Below are positions 18,118-27,583 of a DNA stretch of 64,000 bases, piece after piece (the first letter of the stretch is position 1; every line of letters begins with the position of its first letter). The translations under genes and the position numbers were made by a program. Below the pieces are notes generated by a model. The model saw only the letters and a list, made by a program, of their open reading frames with translations, was not told the DNA's origin and made no database searches. Source of the stretch: Lacunisphaera limnophila (GTDB taxonomy: Bacteria > Verrucomicrobiota > Verrucomicrobiia > Opitutales > Opitutaceae); the NCBI RefSeq assembly GCF_001746835.1, contig NZ_CP016094.1:2170001-2234000 (forward strand). Direction: 5' to 3'.

Positions 18118-18872
18118 GGGTGCATCACCAACTTCCGGAGTGGCAGGCCGTGCGTGCGGGCGCGGCGTATGCGGGGAAATCGGTTGGTTTCGTGCCGACG
18201 ATGGGCGCGCTGCATGCCGGGCACCGGGCGCTGCTGGCGCGCGCGCGGGCGGACAGCGACCGGGTGGTGCTGAGTATTTTCGTCAATCCGACGCAGTTCA
18301 ACGACCCCGCCGACCTGGAGAAGTATCCGCGCACGCTGGAGGCGGATCTCCGTCTGGCCGAGGGGTTGGTGGACGACGTGATCGTGCCGCCAGCGGCTGC
18401 GCTCTACCCGGACAGCTACGCCTACCGGGTGACCGAGGACAAATTCAGCCGTGAGTTGGAGGGCGCGCACCGGCCCGGGCATTTTGATGGCGTGCTGACC
18501 GTCGTGCTCAAGCTGCTCAACGTGGTCCGGCCGCGCCGCGCGTACTTCGGGGAGAAGGACTGGCAGCAATTGCAGCTGGTCGACGGCATGGTGCGGGCGC
18601 TGCTGCTGCCGGTGGAGATCGTGCCCTGTCCGACGGAGCGGGACCCCGACGGGCTGGCCCTCAGCTCGCGCAACCGCCGGCTTTCTCCCCGGGCCCGGGC
18701 GCACGCCGCCCAATTTCCGGCTATCCTCCGCTCCGCCCGGAGCGCGGCCGACTCATCCGCTGCTTTGGAGGCGGCCGGTTTTGGCGTGGATTATGTGGCC
18801 GACCGCGACGGTCGCCGCCTCGGCGCCGTCCGGCTGGAAAACGTCCGGCTCATCGACAATGTCCCCCTCTAA
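18114..18872 (+). CDS. panC: Pantothenate synthetase PanC
   Basis: Joins pantoate and beta-alanine using ATP. The 252-residue protein has the nucleotidyltransferase motif MGALHAGH (30-37), VNPTQFNDPADLEKYPR, the FGEKDWQQLQ segment and ALSSRN. It is about 30 residues shorter than the E. coli enzyme, mainly in the C-terminal lid, but all active-site motifs are present. Start overlaps the panB stop (ATGA). Its 3' end overlaps coaBC by 14 bp. Beta-alanine would come from PanD, encoded at the end of the same operon. Confidence 0.95.
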   Translation: MRVHHQLPEWQAVRAGAAYAGKSVGFVPTMGALHAGHRALLARARADSDRVVLSIFVNPTQFNDPADLEKYPRTLEADLRLAEGLVDDVIVPPAAALYPDSYAYRVTEDKFSRELEGAHRPGHFDGVLTVVLKLLNVVRPRRAYFGEKDWQQLQLVDGMVRALLLPVEIVPCPTERDPDGLALSSRNRRLSPRARAHAAQFPAILRSARSAADSSAALEAAGFGVDYVADRDGRRLGAVRLENVRLIDNVPL

Positions 18873-20100
18873 CCTCCTCGTCATTTTCACCGGCTCCATC
18901 GCGGCCTACAAGGGTTGCGAGGTGGTGTCGCGCCTCGTGCAATGCGGCCACCGGGTGCGTTGCGTGGCGACGGCGTCGGCCTTGAAATTCATCGGGCCGG
19001 CCACGCTGGAGGGCCTGACGGGCGCGCCGGTGTTGAGCGATGCCTTCGCCCCGGGGGTGGCGCTGGAGCACATCGCGCTGACGCGGTGGGCTGATGCGGT
19101 GCTGGTGTGTCCGGCCACCGCGAACACCCTGAACCGGTTCGCCGCCGGACTGGCGGACGATCTGGCGGGCGCGTTGTTTTTGGCGCACGACCGGGCCAAG
19201 CCCTGGCTGGTGGCGCCGGCGATGAATCCGGCGATGTGGGCGCACCCGGCGACCGTCGCGGGCGTCGCCCGGCTGCGCGGCTGGGGCGTGCGTTTCATCG
19301 ACCCGGAGGCCGGGCGCACGGCGTGCGGGGAAAACGGCGAGGGGCGGCTGGCCGAGCCGGAGACAATCGTCGCGGCCGTGGAGGGCGCGCTCGCGAAGCC
19401 CGCGCGAAAGCTGCGGGTACTGGTCACGGCGGGGGGCACCGTGGAACCGGTGGATGGCGTCCGCGTGTTGACCAACACGAGCACCGGGGCGACGGGGGCG
19501 ATGATCGCCACGCAGCTCGCGCGGGCCGGGCATGAGGTGGTGCTGCTGCGGGCGCAGGGCGCGGTGGCCGCCGACGGGCCGTGCCGCGAGGAGACCTTTG
19601 TCACCTTCACGCAGCTGCAGACCTGGCTCCACCGGTTGCTCGCGGCCGAGGCCTTTGACGCGGTGATTCATGCCGCGGCGGTCAGCGACTATGGGGTGGA
19701 CATGGTCGTAATGGCCGAGGGGAGTGCGCCGGTCGCCGCCGCCGCGGGCGGCAAACTCGCCTCGGGCGGTGCGCCGGTGCTCAAGCTACGGTCCAATCCG
19801 CGGCTGGTGGACGGGTTGCGCGGCCTGAGCCGGGCCCCGTTCACGCTGGTGGCCTTCAAGCTCACGCACGGGGCGGAATGCAGCCAGGTGAGCGAGGCGG
19901 TCCGCCGTCTCTTCGCCCACTCCGGCGCCGACTATGTGGTGCACAACGACCTGGCGGCCCGCGGGGCCGACGGCCGGTTTCCCGCCGACATCCTGCGGCC
20001 GGACGGCACGGTCGCGGTCCATTGTCCCGATCGCGGCGCGCTGGCCGCGGAACTCGTCCGCCTCCTCGAAGACGGCCCGATCCCGCCTCCCCTTTCCTAA
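18859..20100 (+). CDS. coaBC: Bifunctional phosphopantothenoylcysteine decarboxylase / phosphopantothenate-cysteine ligase
   Basis: Catalyses two consecutive steps of CoA synthesis. The 413-residue protein has an N-terminal flavoprotein CoaC domain (1-about 180) with GSIAAYK, PATANTLNRFAAGLADD, the APAMNPAMW motif and the active-site Cys in RTACGENGEGRLAEPE. The CoaB domain follows, with VTAGGTVEPVDGVRVLTN and HAAAVSDY; the late KLRSNPRLVDGL and NDLAARGAD segments complete it. The ATG at 18859 overlaps panC by 14 bp and gives a standard N-terminus (NLLVIFTGSIAAYK). Confidence 0.95.
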   Translation: MSPSNLLVIFTGSIAAYKGCEVVSRLVQCGHRVRCVATASALKFIGPATLEGLTGAPVLSDAFAPGVALEHIALTRWADAVLVCPATANTLNRFAAGLADDLAGALFLAHDRAKPWLVAPAMNPAMWAHPATVAGVARLRGWGVRFIDPEAGRTACGENGEGRLAEPETIVAAVEGALAKPARKLRVLVTAGGTVEPVDGVRVLTNTSTGATGAMIATQLARAGHEVVLLRAQGAVAADGPCREETFVTFTQLQTWLHRLLAAEAFDAVIHAAAVSDYGVDMVVMAEGSAPVAAAAGGKLASGGAPVLKLRSNPRLVDGLRGLSRAPFTLVAFKLTHGAECSQVSEAVRRLFAHSGADYVVHNDLAARGADGRFPADILRPDGTVAVHCPDRGALAAELVRLLEDGPIPPPLS

Positions 20101-20118
20101 ACCACCACCAGCCCACCC

Positions 20119-20901
20119 ATGCTCCTCACCCTTGATGTTGGCAATTCCCAGATCCACGGCGGCGTGTTCGCCGGCGACACGCTGCGGGCCCAGTTCCGCA
20201 AGACCACGCACCCCATCGGCTCGTCCGACGAACTCGGGGTGTTCCTGCGCGCCGTGTTGCGGGAAAATCAGATCGACCCCGCGGCCGTCGCGCGCGTGGC
20301 GATCTGTTCCGTCGTGCCGCCGGTGGCGTACCCGCTGCGCGCCGCCTGCGTGAAGTATTTCCGCTGCGAGCCCTTCCTGCTGCAGGCCGGGGTGAAGACC
20401 GGGTTGAAGATCAAGTACCGCAACCCGGCCGAGGTGGGGGCGGACCGGGTGGCCAACGCGATCGCCGCCACGCAGCGGTGTCCGGGGCGGAACTGCATCG
20501 TGGTGGATTGTGGCACGGCGACGACCTTCGACGTCGTGACCGCGGGTGGCGACTACCTCGGTGGCGCGATCCTGCCGGGGCTCGGGATTTCCGCCGAGAT
20601 GCTGTCGAGCCGCACGGCCCGGCTGCCGGCGGTGGAGATTTTCAAGCCCGAGTCGGCCCTCGGCCGCAGCACGGTCGAGAGCATCCAGGCGGGCCTGTAT
20701 CACGGGCATGTCGGCGCCATCCGGCAACTCGTCGCCCAGCTGACCCAGGAGGCCTTTGCCGCGGAAAAACCGGCACTGATCGGCACGGGGGGCTTCTCCC
20801 GGATGTTCGAGGCCGAGCAACTCTTCGACGAGCTCGTGCCCGAGCTGGTGCTGTTTGGGTTGAAGCGGGCCGAGGAACTCAACCGCGAGCCCGCCCGCTG
20901 A
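20119..20901 (+). CDS. coaX: Type III pantothenate kinase CoaX
   Basis: Phosphorylates pantothenate to 4'-phosphopantothenate, the entry step to CoA; type III enzymes are not feedback-inhibited by CoA. The 260-residue protein is of ASKHA fold with DVGNSQIHGG (6-15), GADRVANAIAA, DCGTATTFDVV and the GGAILPGLGIS segment. Starts 18 bp after coaBC. No type I kinase (CoaA) is seen in the window, so this is probably the main pantothenate kinase. Confidence 0.95.
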   Translation: MLLTLDVGNSQIHGGVFAGDTLRAQFRKTTHPIGSSDELGVFLRAVLRENQIDPAAVARVAICSVVPPVAYPLRAACVKYFRCEPFLLQAGVKTGLKIKYRNPAEVGADRVANAIAATQRCPGRNCIVVDCGTATTFDVVTAGGDYLGGAILPGLGISAEMLSSRTARLPAVEIFKPESALGRSTVESIQAGLYHGHVGAIRQLVAQLTQEAFAAEKPALIGTGGFSRMFEAEQLFDELVPELVLFGLKRAEELNREPAR

Positions 20902-20907
20902 CCCGCC

Positions 20908-21258
20908 ATGCGCCTGACGTTGCTCAAGTCCAAGCTCCACCGGGCGACCGTGACGGCCGCCGACCTCAACTACGAGGGCTCGATCGCCATCGCGCCCGAG
21001 CTCCGGCGCGCCGCCGGCCTGCTCCTGCATGAGCGGGTTGAGATCTACAACGTGAACAACGGCGAGCGCTTCGCCACCTACGTCATCGGCGGCCGGCGGC
21101 GGGGGGAGATCATGGTCAACGGGGCGGCCGCCCGCCTGGTGCAGCCCGGGGACGAGGTGATCATTGCCGCGTACGCCGAGTTCGAGCCGGCGGAAGCCGA
21201 GGCGCATCAGCCGGTGGTGGTGCTGCTGGACAAGCGGAACCGGCCGAAGCGGAAGTGA
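20908..21258 (+). CDS. panD: Aspartate 1-decarboxylase PanD
   Basis: Makes beta-alanine from aspartate for PanC. The 116-residue proenzyme has the self-cleavage site YEGSI with Gly24-Ser25, where the pyruvoyl cofactor forms, and KLHRATVTAADLNY and EIYNVNNGERF with active-site residues. Starts six bases after coaX. Last gene of the operon; downstream is a 188-bp leader before clpB. Confidence 0.96.
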   Translation: MRLTLLKSKLHRATVTAADLNYEGSIAIAPELRRAAGLLLHERVEIYNVNNGERFATYVIGGRRRGEIMVNGAAARLVQPGDEVIIAAYAEFEPAEAEAHQPVVVLLDKRNRPKRK

Positions 21259-21434
21259 CCTGAAATCCGTCGATGCAGGTTCGTCGCCTGCGCCGACCCT
21301 GCAGGAATCAACCGGGCAGACTGGCACAAGGGCTGGCACACCAGCCTGACGCGTTGTCGCAGCGGTGGTGGGGTGCGGGCGGATCCCCGAGGGAAGCAGG
21401 TCTTCACCCGCTGGCGCGGCTCCTGCAAAGCGTC

Positions 21435-21440
21435 TATAAT
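21435..21440 (+). promoter_or_regulatory. clpB: Perfect TATAAT directly before clpB
   Basis: TATAAT lies six bases before the clpB ATG. A weak -35 (TGGCGC, 3 of 6 matches to TTGACA) sits 17 bp upstream. If this box is used, transcription would begin at or very near the start codon and the mRNA would be leaderless. No Shine-Dalgarno sequence is visible in the gap. The six bases alone could also be chance. Confidence 0.35.
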
Positions 21441-21446
21441 CCCTTT

Positions 21447-24032
21447 ATGAATCCCGAGAAAATGACCGTCATGTCGCGCCAAGCCGTCCAGGAGGCGCAG
21501 AACGAGGCCCGCCGCCGCTCGCACAATGAAGTGGAGACGTGGCACCTGCTCGTCGCGCTGCTGGCCCAGGAGGGTGGCATCGTCCCGTCACTCGTCGAGA
21601 AGCTCGGCGTGACGGTCAGCGCCCTGCAGCTGGCCGCGGAGCGCGAGCTGGGCCGGCTGCCCAAGGTCTCGGGCAGCGTGGACGTCTCCAAGGTTTACGT
21701 GACGCAGTCGCTGAACGAGGTCCTGACCAAGGCCGAGGTGGAGGCCGAGGCGCTCAAGGACGATTTCATGAGCGTCGAGCACCTCTTTCTCGCGCTGCTC
21801 GCCGTGGGCAAGCCGGAGGCGCTCAGGAAGTATTTCGGCAGCTTTGGCCTCGACCGGGGCAAGGTGCTGCAGGAACTGCAGAAGATGCGCGGCAACCAGC
21901 GCGTCACCTCCGACAATCCCGAGACCACTTACAACGCGCTGGAGAAGTACGGCGTGGACCTCGTGGCCCAGGCGCGGAAAGGGAAGATCGACCCGGTCAT
22001 TGGGCGCGATGCCGAGATCCGGCGGGCGATCCGCATTCTCTCGCGCAAGACCAAGAACAACCCCGTGCTCATCGGCGAGCCCGGGGTGGGCAAGACTGCG
22101 ATCGTCGAGGGCCTGGCCCAGCGCATCCTGCGGGGCGACGTGCCCGAGGGGCTGAAGGACAAGACCGTCTTCGCCCTTGATCTCGGTGCGCTGGTCGCTG
22201 GCGCCAAATACCGCGGCGAGTTCGAGGAGCGCCTCAAGGCCGTGCTGAACGAGGTCAAGCAGGCCGACGGGCGCATCATCCTCTTTATCGATGAGCTGCA
22301 TAATATCGTCGGTGCCGGCAAGACCGAGGGCGCGATGGATGCGGGCAACCTGCTCAAGCCCATGCTGGCGCGCGGCGAGCTGCACTGCATCGGCGCCACC
22401 ACGTTGGACGAGTACCGCAAGTACATCGAGAAGGACCCGGCGCTGGAGCGCCGCTTCCAGACCGTGCTGGTCGAGGAGCCGACGGTGGAGGATGCCATCT
22501 CGATCCTGCGCGGCCTGCGGGAGCGCTACGAGCTGCACCATGGGGTCCGCATCCAGGACAACGCGCTGGTCTCGGCCGCCGTGCTCTCGCACCGCTACAT
22601 CGCGGACCGGTTCCTGCCGGACAAGGCCATCGACTTGGTGGACGAAGCCTGTGCCATGATCCGGACGGAGATCGACTCGCTGCCCACGGAGCTCGACGAG
22701 TTGCAGCGGCGCGTCATGCAGCTCGAGATCGAGGAGACCGCCCTGCAGAAGGAAAAGGACGACGCCTCGAAGCGCCGCCTGACGGATCTGCGCAAGGAAC
22801 TGGCCAACGCCAAGGAGCAGGCCACCGCGTTGCGGGCCGTCTGGACGAAGGAAAAGGAAGCCCTGGGCCGCGTGCAGAAGGTGCGCGAGGCGCTGGAAGC
22901 GGCCCGCCTCGAGATGGCGCAGGCCGAGCGCGCGTACGACCTGAACAAGATCGCCGAGCTCCGGCACGGGCGGATCCCGCAGCTGGAGAGCGAGCTGGCC
23001 AAGGCCGAGAAGGCCGGCACCGCGAAGACCACGCTGGTGAAGGAGGAGGTGTCCGCCGAGGAAATCGCCGAGATCATCTCGAAGTGGACGCACATCCCGC
23101 TGTCCAAGCTGCTGCAGGGCGACAAGGAGAAGCTGCTCGGGCTCGAGCGCGAGCTGCACCAGCGCGTGATCGGGCAGGACGAGGGCGTCCGTCTCGTGAG
23201 CGAGGCGATCCTGCGGGCGCGGGCCGGCATCAAGGATCCGCGCCGGCCGATCGGGAGTTTTCTGTTCCTCGGGCCCACGGGCGTGGGCAAGACCGAGCTG
23301 GCGAAGACGCTGGCCGCGCAGCTCTTCGACTCCGAGGCCAACCTCATCCGGCTCGACATGTCCGAGTACATGGAGAAGCACAGCGTGGCGCGCATGATTG
23401 GCGCGCCCCCGGGCTATGTCGGCTATGACGAGGGCGGCCAGCTGACGGAGGCCGTGCGGCGCAAGCCGTATGCGGTCGTGCTTTTCGACGAGATCGAGAA
23501 GGCGCACCCCGATGTGTTCAACGTGTTGCTGCAGGTGCTCGACGACGGCCGCATCACGGACGCCCAGGGGCGCACGGTGGACTTCAAGAACACCGTGATC
23601 ATCATGACCTCGAACCTCGGCAGCCGGCACCTGTTGGAAGGGGTGAAGGGCGACGAGATCCCGGAGAGTGTGCGGGAGGCGGTGATGGCCGACCTGCGCG
23701 CGGCGTTCCGGCCGGAGTTCCTGAACCGGGTGGACGAGACGGTGCTGTTCAAGCCGCTGACGCTGGAGGAGATCGAGCAGATCGTGGACCTGCTGATCGC
23801 CGATGTGAACCGCCGGTTGGCGGACCGTCGGATCAAGGTGGTGCTGGCGGCCCCGGCGAAAGTCTGGGTGGCGGAGAAGGGTTACGACCCGGTCTTCGGC
23901 GCCCGGCCGCTGAAGCGTTTCCTGCAGCGGCACCTTGAGACCCGGCTGGCCCGGGCGTTGATTGCCGGTGAAGTGGGGGAGGACTCGACCGTGACCTTCA
24001 CGGTCTTGGATGGCGCCTTGGTGATGGGCTAG
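21447..24032 (+). CDS. clpB: ATP-dependent disaggregase ClpB
   Basis: Hexameric AAA+ chaperone that, with DnaK, extracts proteins from aggregates. The 861-residue protein has the double Clp_N domain (1-about 145), AAA1 with Walker A GEPGVGKT (near 210-217) and [11 protein letters not shown], a coiled-coil middle domain (about 415-530, rich in Lys/Glu), AAA2 with GPTGVGKT (near 609-616) and [13 protein letters not shown], and the D2 small domain. The ATG at 21447 yields the canonical N-terminus MNPEKMT; upstream frame has no homology. Strength of the start region is discussed with the TATAAT box. Confidence 0.97.
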   Translation: MNPEKMTVMSRQAVQEAQNEARRRSHNEVETWHLLVALLAQEGGIVPSLVEKLGVTVSALQLAAERELGRLPKVSGSVDVSKVYVTQSLNEVLTKAEVEAEALKDDFMSVEHLFLALLAVGKPEALRKYFGSFGLDRGKVLQELQKMRGNQRVTSDNPETTYNALEKYGVDLVAQARKGKIDPVIGRDAEIRRAIRILSRKTKNNPVLIGEPGVGKTAIVEGLAQRILRGDVPEGLKDKTVFALDLGALVAGAKYRGEFEERLKAVLNEVKQADGRIILFIDELHNIVGAGKTEGAMDAGNLLKPMLARGELHCIGATTLDEYRKYIEKDPALERRFQTVLVEEPTVEDAISILRGLRERYELHHGVRIQDNALVSAAVLSHRYIADRFLPDKAIDLVDEACAMIRTEIDSLPTELDELQRRVMQLEIEETALQKEKDDASKRRLTDLRKELANAKEQATALRAVWTKEKEALGRVQKVREALEAARLEMAQAERAYDLNKIAELRHGRIPQLESELAKAEKAGTAKTTLVKEEVSAEEIAEIISKWTHIPLSKLLQGDKEKLLGLERELHQRVIGQDEGVRLVSEAILRARAGIKDPRRPIGSFLFLGPTGVGKTELAKTLAAQLFDSEANLIRLDMSEYMEKHSVARMIGAPPGYVGYDEGGQLTEAVRRKPYAVVLFDEIEKAHPDVFNVLLQVLDDGRITDAQGRTVDFKNTVIIMTSNLGSRHLLEGVKGDEIPESVREAVMADLRAAFRPEFLNRVDETVLFKPLTLEEIEQIVDLLIADVNRRLADRRIKVVLAAPAKVWVAEKGYDPVFGARPLKRFLQRHLETRLARALIAGEVGEDSTVTFTVLDGALVMG

Positions 24033-24066
24033 GCGGACGTCGCGAGCGTGAGCTTGCGCTGTCGGG

Positions 24067-26508
24067 GTGGACGTGGAAAATCGGGTCGTGCCTTCCTTCC
24101 GGCAGTCGACGCGTGCGGTATCCCGAATCATCTTGGCCGCCCTGTTTTTGACCGGCGCGCGGGCGGGTGTGGCGGCCGAAACGGACACGAGGACGGTGGG
24201 CGTGCTGACCGACAATTATCCCTTTTCCTACACGGATGAGAAGGGCCAGATCACAGGGTTCGCGTTCGACCTGGTGAACGAAATCGAGGGGGTGATGGGG
24301 CTCAAGTGGGAGCGGGTCATCGGAGACACCAAAGACGTCAATGCGGCTTTCCGCGAAGGGCGGCTGGGCATCCTGCAGAGTTACGCGCGCTTTCCCGAGC
24401 GCGAAGGCGAGGCGGATTTCTCGGTGCCCTACCTGACCCTGAATGGTGCCATTATTGTCCGGAAGGGAGATGATCGCATCAAAACCCTCGCCGACCTCCG
24501 CGGCCGGCGGGTGCTGGTCCACCGGGCCAGCATGGGGGAGACGATCCTACGCAAGGCCGGGTTGGGCGAGTCGGTCGTTTACGCCGAGTCGGTGGAGGAT
24601 GCCTTGCGGAAGATCGACCGGGGGGAGGCGGATGCCACGCTGGCCACCCGCCTGACCGCGCTCACCCGGGTGCATTATTTCGGCCTGAAGAACATCCGGG
24701 CGCTGGACGTGCCGGTCGAGGGCTACGACGTGCGCTATTGCATCGCCGTCCAAGAGGGCGATGGGGAAATGCTGGCCCGGATCAACGAGGGTCTGGCCGT
24801 GCTGGTGCGCACGGGGCGCTACGATGCCCTTTATCGGAAATGGTTTTCGCATGTTGAGCCCGTGGGCTACTCGCTGGAACAGGTACTGCTGGCGGTGGCC
24901 GTGGGCTTGTCGCTGGCACTGCTGGTCGCCCTGTGGGCGGCCGGGCGGCAGCGTCGCTTGCGGCGGCAAATCGCCCGCCAGGCGGTGGAGTTGCAGGCGA
25001 GCGAGGAGCGCTACCGCGGGGTGTTTGAAGGCGCGCCCGACGGTCTGCTGGTGCTGGAAGCACAGGACCGGCCCGGTGACCCCGTGATCCTGCAGGTCAA
25101 TCCCGCCGCCCGGCGCCTGCTGCAGACGGGCAGCGGCCCGGCGCCCCGGTCGCGCCTGCGCAGCGTGCTGGCCGGCGATCCGGTGCTTCTGGAGCGTTTG
25201 ACGGCCGCCACCGCCGCGGAACAGGCCGAGGAATTTGAGCACGAGAAGCCGGGAGCCACCGCGTGGTGGCGCGTGTCGTCCAGTCCGCTGGGCGGGCGGT
25301 TGCTGGTTTCGTTGCGCGACATCACGGAGCAGACCCAGGCCCGGCAACGCCTGCAGCAGCAGGACGAACACATGCGCCAGACGCAGAAGATCGAGGCCAT
25401 CGGCACGCTGGCCGGGGGCATCGCGCACGATTTCAACAACCTGCTGACGGCCATCATGGGCAACACCCAACTCACGCTGATGAACCTGCCGCCCGGGCAC
25501 CCGGAGACCGGTTCACTGGAGCAGGTCCTGAAGGCCGCCCGGCGGGCGCAGCAGCTGGCGAAGCAGATCCTGACCTTCTCGCGGCGGACGACCCCCAGCC
25601 GACAGCCGGTGAAGGTGACGCCGCTCGTGGATGAGGTCTTGGACTTTCTGCGCGCGGTCGCGCGCGGCACGGTCGAATTTGACCACCAAGCCCTGCCGGA
25701 GGGCGCGGAAATCATGGCCGATCCGGGGCAGGTTCACCAGGTGTTGATGAATATCGGGACCAACGCGCTGCAGGCGATGCGCGGCGCGCCTGGACGGCTC
25801 GTCTTCGTGGAAGAGTGGGTGACGATTGAGCCCGGGGAGCCGCCGCCGGGAATCCAACCCGGGCGTTGCCTGCGCATCGCGGTGCGGGATTCCGGCCCGG
25901 GCATGAGCCGGGAGATCATGAATCGCATTTTTGAGCCCTTCTTCACGACCAAGCCGATGGGCGAGGGCACGGGGCTCGGTCTGGCCGTGGTGCACGGCAT
26001 CATGCGCCAGCACGATGGCGCCGTGACGGTCACCAGCGAACCGGGGCGCGGGACCTGCTTTCACCTTTATTTCCCGATGCAGGCCGCGACCAGGGCCTCG
26101 CCGGTGGAGGAAGCCACCGCGGCGGTGCCGACCGGCCGCGGCCAGATGATCCTGCTGGTGGACGATGACCCTGCGATCGTGGAAACCGTGCGCAAGCTCC
26201 TGCAACGTTTGGGTTATGCCGTGAGTGCGCACCTCCGGGCCGACGAGGCCCTCGCCGAGTTCGAGGCATCGCCCGACCGCTTTGCGCTCGTGCTCAGCGA
26301 CCTGACGATGCCGGGCCTCAACGGCCTGCAGTTTGCCACCCGCGTGCGAGCGGTGCGCCCCGGTCTGCCGTTGGTGCTGGCGAGCGGATACTGGGGCGAG
26401 GCCGACCTGGCCGAGGCCCGGCGACTGGGATTATCGGCCCTGCTGCACAAGCCGCTCGCCTACGAGATGCTGGGGCGGGCGGTCGCCGCGCAGCTGCCGG
26501 CGGTCTGA
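24067..26508 (+). CDS. Hybrid sensor histidine kinase with periplasmic solute-binding domain
   Basis: An 813-residue membrane kinase. A signal segment (about 12-38) is followed by a bacterial solute-binding family 3 domain (about 40-265, VGVLTDNYPFSYTDEKGQIT .. GFAFDLVNEI) that would sense an amino acid or similar ligand in the periplasm. A membrane span (about 275-297), a PAS domain (about 312-430), HisKA with GGIAHDFNN (His454), HATPase_c (RDSGPGMS, FEPFFTTKPMGEGTGLGLAVV) and a C-terminal receiver (Asp745 in VLSDLTMPG, Lys in HKPL) follow. The start used is a GTG; a second in-frame GTG lies seven codons downstream. It begins 34 bp after clpB. No separate output protein is adjacent. Confidence 0.88.
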   Translation: MDVENRVVPSFRQSTRAVSRIILAALFLTGARAGVAAETDTRTVGVLTDNYPFSYTDEKGQITGFAFDLVNEIEGVMGLKWERVIGDTKDVNAAFREGRLGILQSYARFPEREGEADFSVPYLTLNGAIIVRKGDDRIKTLADLRGRRVLVHRASMGETILRKAGLGESVVYAESVEDALRKIDRGEADATLATRLTALTRVHYFGLKNIRALDVPVEGYDVRYCIAVQEGDGEMLARINEGLAVLVRTGRYDALYRKWFSHVEPVGYSLEQVLLAVAVGLSLALLVALWAAGRQRRLRRQIARQAVELQASEERYRGVFEGAPDGLLVLEAQDRPGDPVILQVNPAARRLLQTGSGPAPRSRLRSVLAGDPVLLERLTAATAAEQAEEFEHEKPGATAWWRVSSSPLGGRLLVSLRDITEQTQARQRLQQQDEHMRQTQKIEAIGTLAGGIAHDFNNLLTAIMGNTQLTLMNLPPGHPETGSLEQVLKAARRAQQLAKQILTFSRRTTPSRQPVKVTPLVDEVLDFLRAVARGTVEFDHQALPEGAEIMADPGQVHQVLMNIGTNALQAMRGAPGRLVFVEEWVTIEPGEPPPGIQPGRCLRIAVRDSGPGMSREIMNRIFEPFFTTKPMGEGTGLGLAVVHGIMRQHDGAVTVTSEPGRGTCFHLYFPMQAATRASPVEEATAAVPTGRGQMILLVDDDPAIVETVRKLLQRLGYAVSAHLRADEALAEFEASPDRFALVLSDLTMPGLNGLQFATRVRAVRPGLPLVLASGYWGEADLAEARRLGLSALLHKPLAYEMLGRAVAAQLPAV

Positions 26509-26587
26509 GGCGGCGTCTCAGACGGAGGCAACCGCAGGCGACGGAATAGTGTGGCGGGCTCCGCCGGCTGCCCCAATAAAGTCCGCA

Positions 26588-27487
26588 ATGCCGCCCGAGC
26601 CCATCCGCTATTTTCATCGCGCCAAGCGCACCGTCGAGACCGAGCAGGTTTACGGCGAGGAGTGGTTGCGCTGGACCTACGGGACGACACTCGGCCGGTT
26701 TGCGCTCAATGCGCTGGTGAAGCGGGCGGTCGCCTCACGCTACTACGGCTGGCGGATGAGCCTGCGCGACAGCGCCAATCGGATCCTGCCGTTCATCGTG
26801 GATTACGACCTGAACGTGGATGAGTTCGCGAAAAAGCCGCTCACCTTCAAAACCTTCAACGAGTTTTTCTACCGTGCACTCAAACCCGGGGCCCGGCCCG
26901 TGGCCGAAGGGGAACGCGTCGCCGTCTTGCCGGCGGATGGGCGCCACCTGGCGTTCCAGAACGTGGATGCGGCGGCGGGCTTTTACGCCAAGGGGCAGCA
27001 ATTCGACCTGAAGGCGTTCCTGGGTGATGAGGCGCTGGCGGCAAAGTTTTCCGGCGGGGCGATGCTGATCTCGCGGTTGTGTCCGGTGGACTACCACCGG
27101 TTTCATTTCCCGGTGGCGGGCATGCCCAGCGAGCCGCGGTTGATCAACGGCTGGCTGTATTCGGTGTCGCCGATCGCGCTGCGGCAGAACCTCGCCTACC
27201 TCTGGCAGAACAAGCGGATGGTCACGCTGGTTGAGTCGCCGGAGTTTGGCACCGTGGCCGTGTGTGAGATCGGGGCGACCATGGTCGGAAGTATCTTCCA
27301 GTCCTTCGTGCTCGGCCGGGCCGTGACCAAGGGCGAGGAGAAGGGGTTGTTTAAATTCGGTGGCTCCTGCGTCGTGACGCTCTTCCCGCCGGGCAAGATC
27401 AGGCTCGATGCCGACCTGGTGCAACAAAGCGCGGCCGGCCTCGAGGTCTACGCCCGCATGGGCGAGCGGCTGGGCGAGGCGGTCTGA
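26588..27487 (+). CDS. psd: Phosphatidylserine decarboxylase
   Basis: Makes phosphatidylethanolamine at the inner membrane. The 299-residue proenzyme has the self-processing site FGGSC with Ser260 as the expected pyruvoyl precursor, plus CPVDYHRFHFPV and VCEIGATMVGSI segments. It belongs to the longer type (NEFFYRALKPGARP near the start) seen in Chlamydiae/Verrucomicrobia and some others. The ATG at 26588 is chosen since the frame upstream overlaps the kinase gene. No pssA is adjacent. Confidence 0.93.
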   Translation: MPPEPIRYFHRAKRTVETEQVYGEEWLRWTYGTTLGRFALNALVKRAVASRYYGWRMSLRDSANRILPFIVDYDLNVDEFAKKPLTFKTFNEFFYRALKPGARPVAEGERVAVLPADGRHLAFQNVDAAAGFYAKGQQFDLKAFLGDEALAAKFSGGAMLISRLCPVDYHRFHFPVAGMPSEPRLINGWLYSVSPIALRQNLAYLWQNKRMVTLVESPEFGTVAVCEIGATMVGSIFQSFVLGRAVTKGEEKGLFKFGGSCVVTLFPPGKIRLDADLVQQSAAGLEVYARMGERLGEAV

Positions 27488-27543
27488 AATCCCGTAGCTT
27501 CCCGCGGATATCGCGGATAAGATTGGGCCAATCCGGTGGTTTT

Positions 27544-27570
27544 ATCCGTGATCATCCGTGTGATCCGTGG
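27544..27570 (+). repeat. Triple ATCCGTG repeat in the amidase leader
   Basis: ATCCGTG occurs at 27544, 27554 and 27563 with spacers of 3 and 2 bases, followed by G. The same arrangement, ATCCGTG-N3-ATCGGTG-N2-ATCCGTGG, is found on the minus strand at 58065-58091. It lies 14 bp before the amidase ATG. Function unknown. Confidence 0.6.
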
Positions 27571-27583
27571 TTAAACCGATCGC

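Noticed and set aside
21275-21291. T-arm-like hairpin GCAGG-TTCGTCG-CCTGC, after a possible anticodon loop CCTGAAA (tRNA fragment or attachment site)
   Set aside because: The loop lacks the conserved A of the T-loop, the left anticodon stem pairs at only 3 of 5 positions, and no acceptor or D-arm partner exists. A chance hairpin between panD and clpB is more likely; no integrase is nearby.
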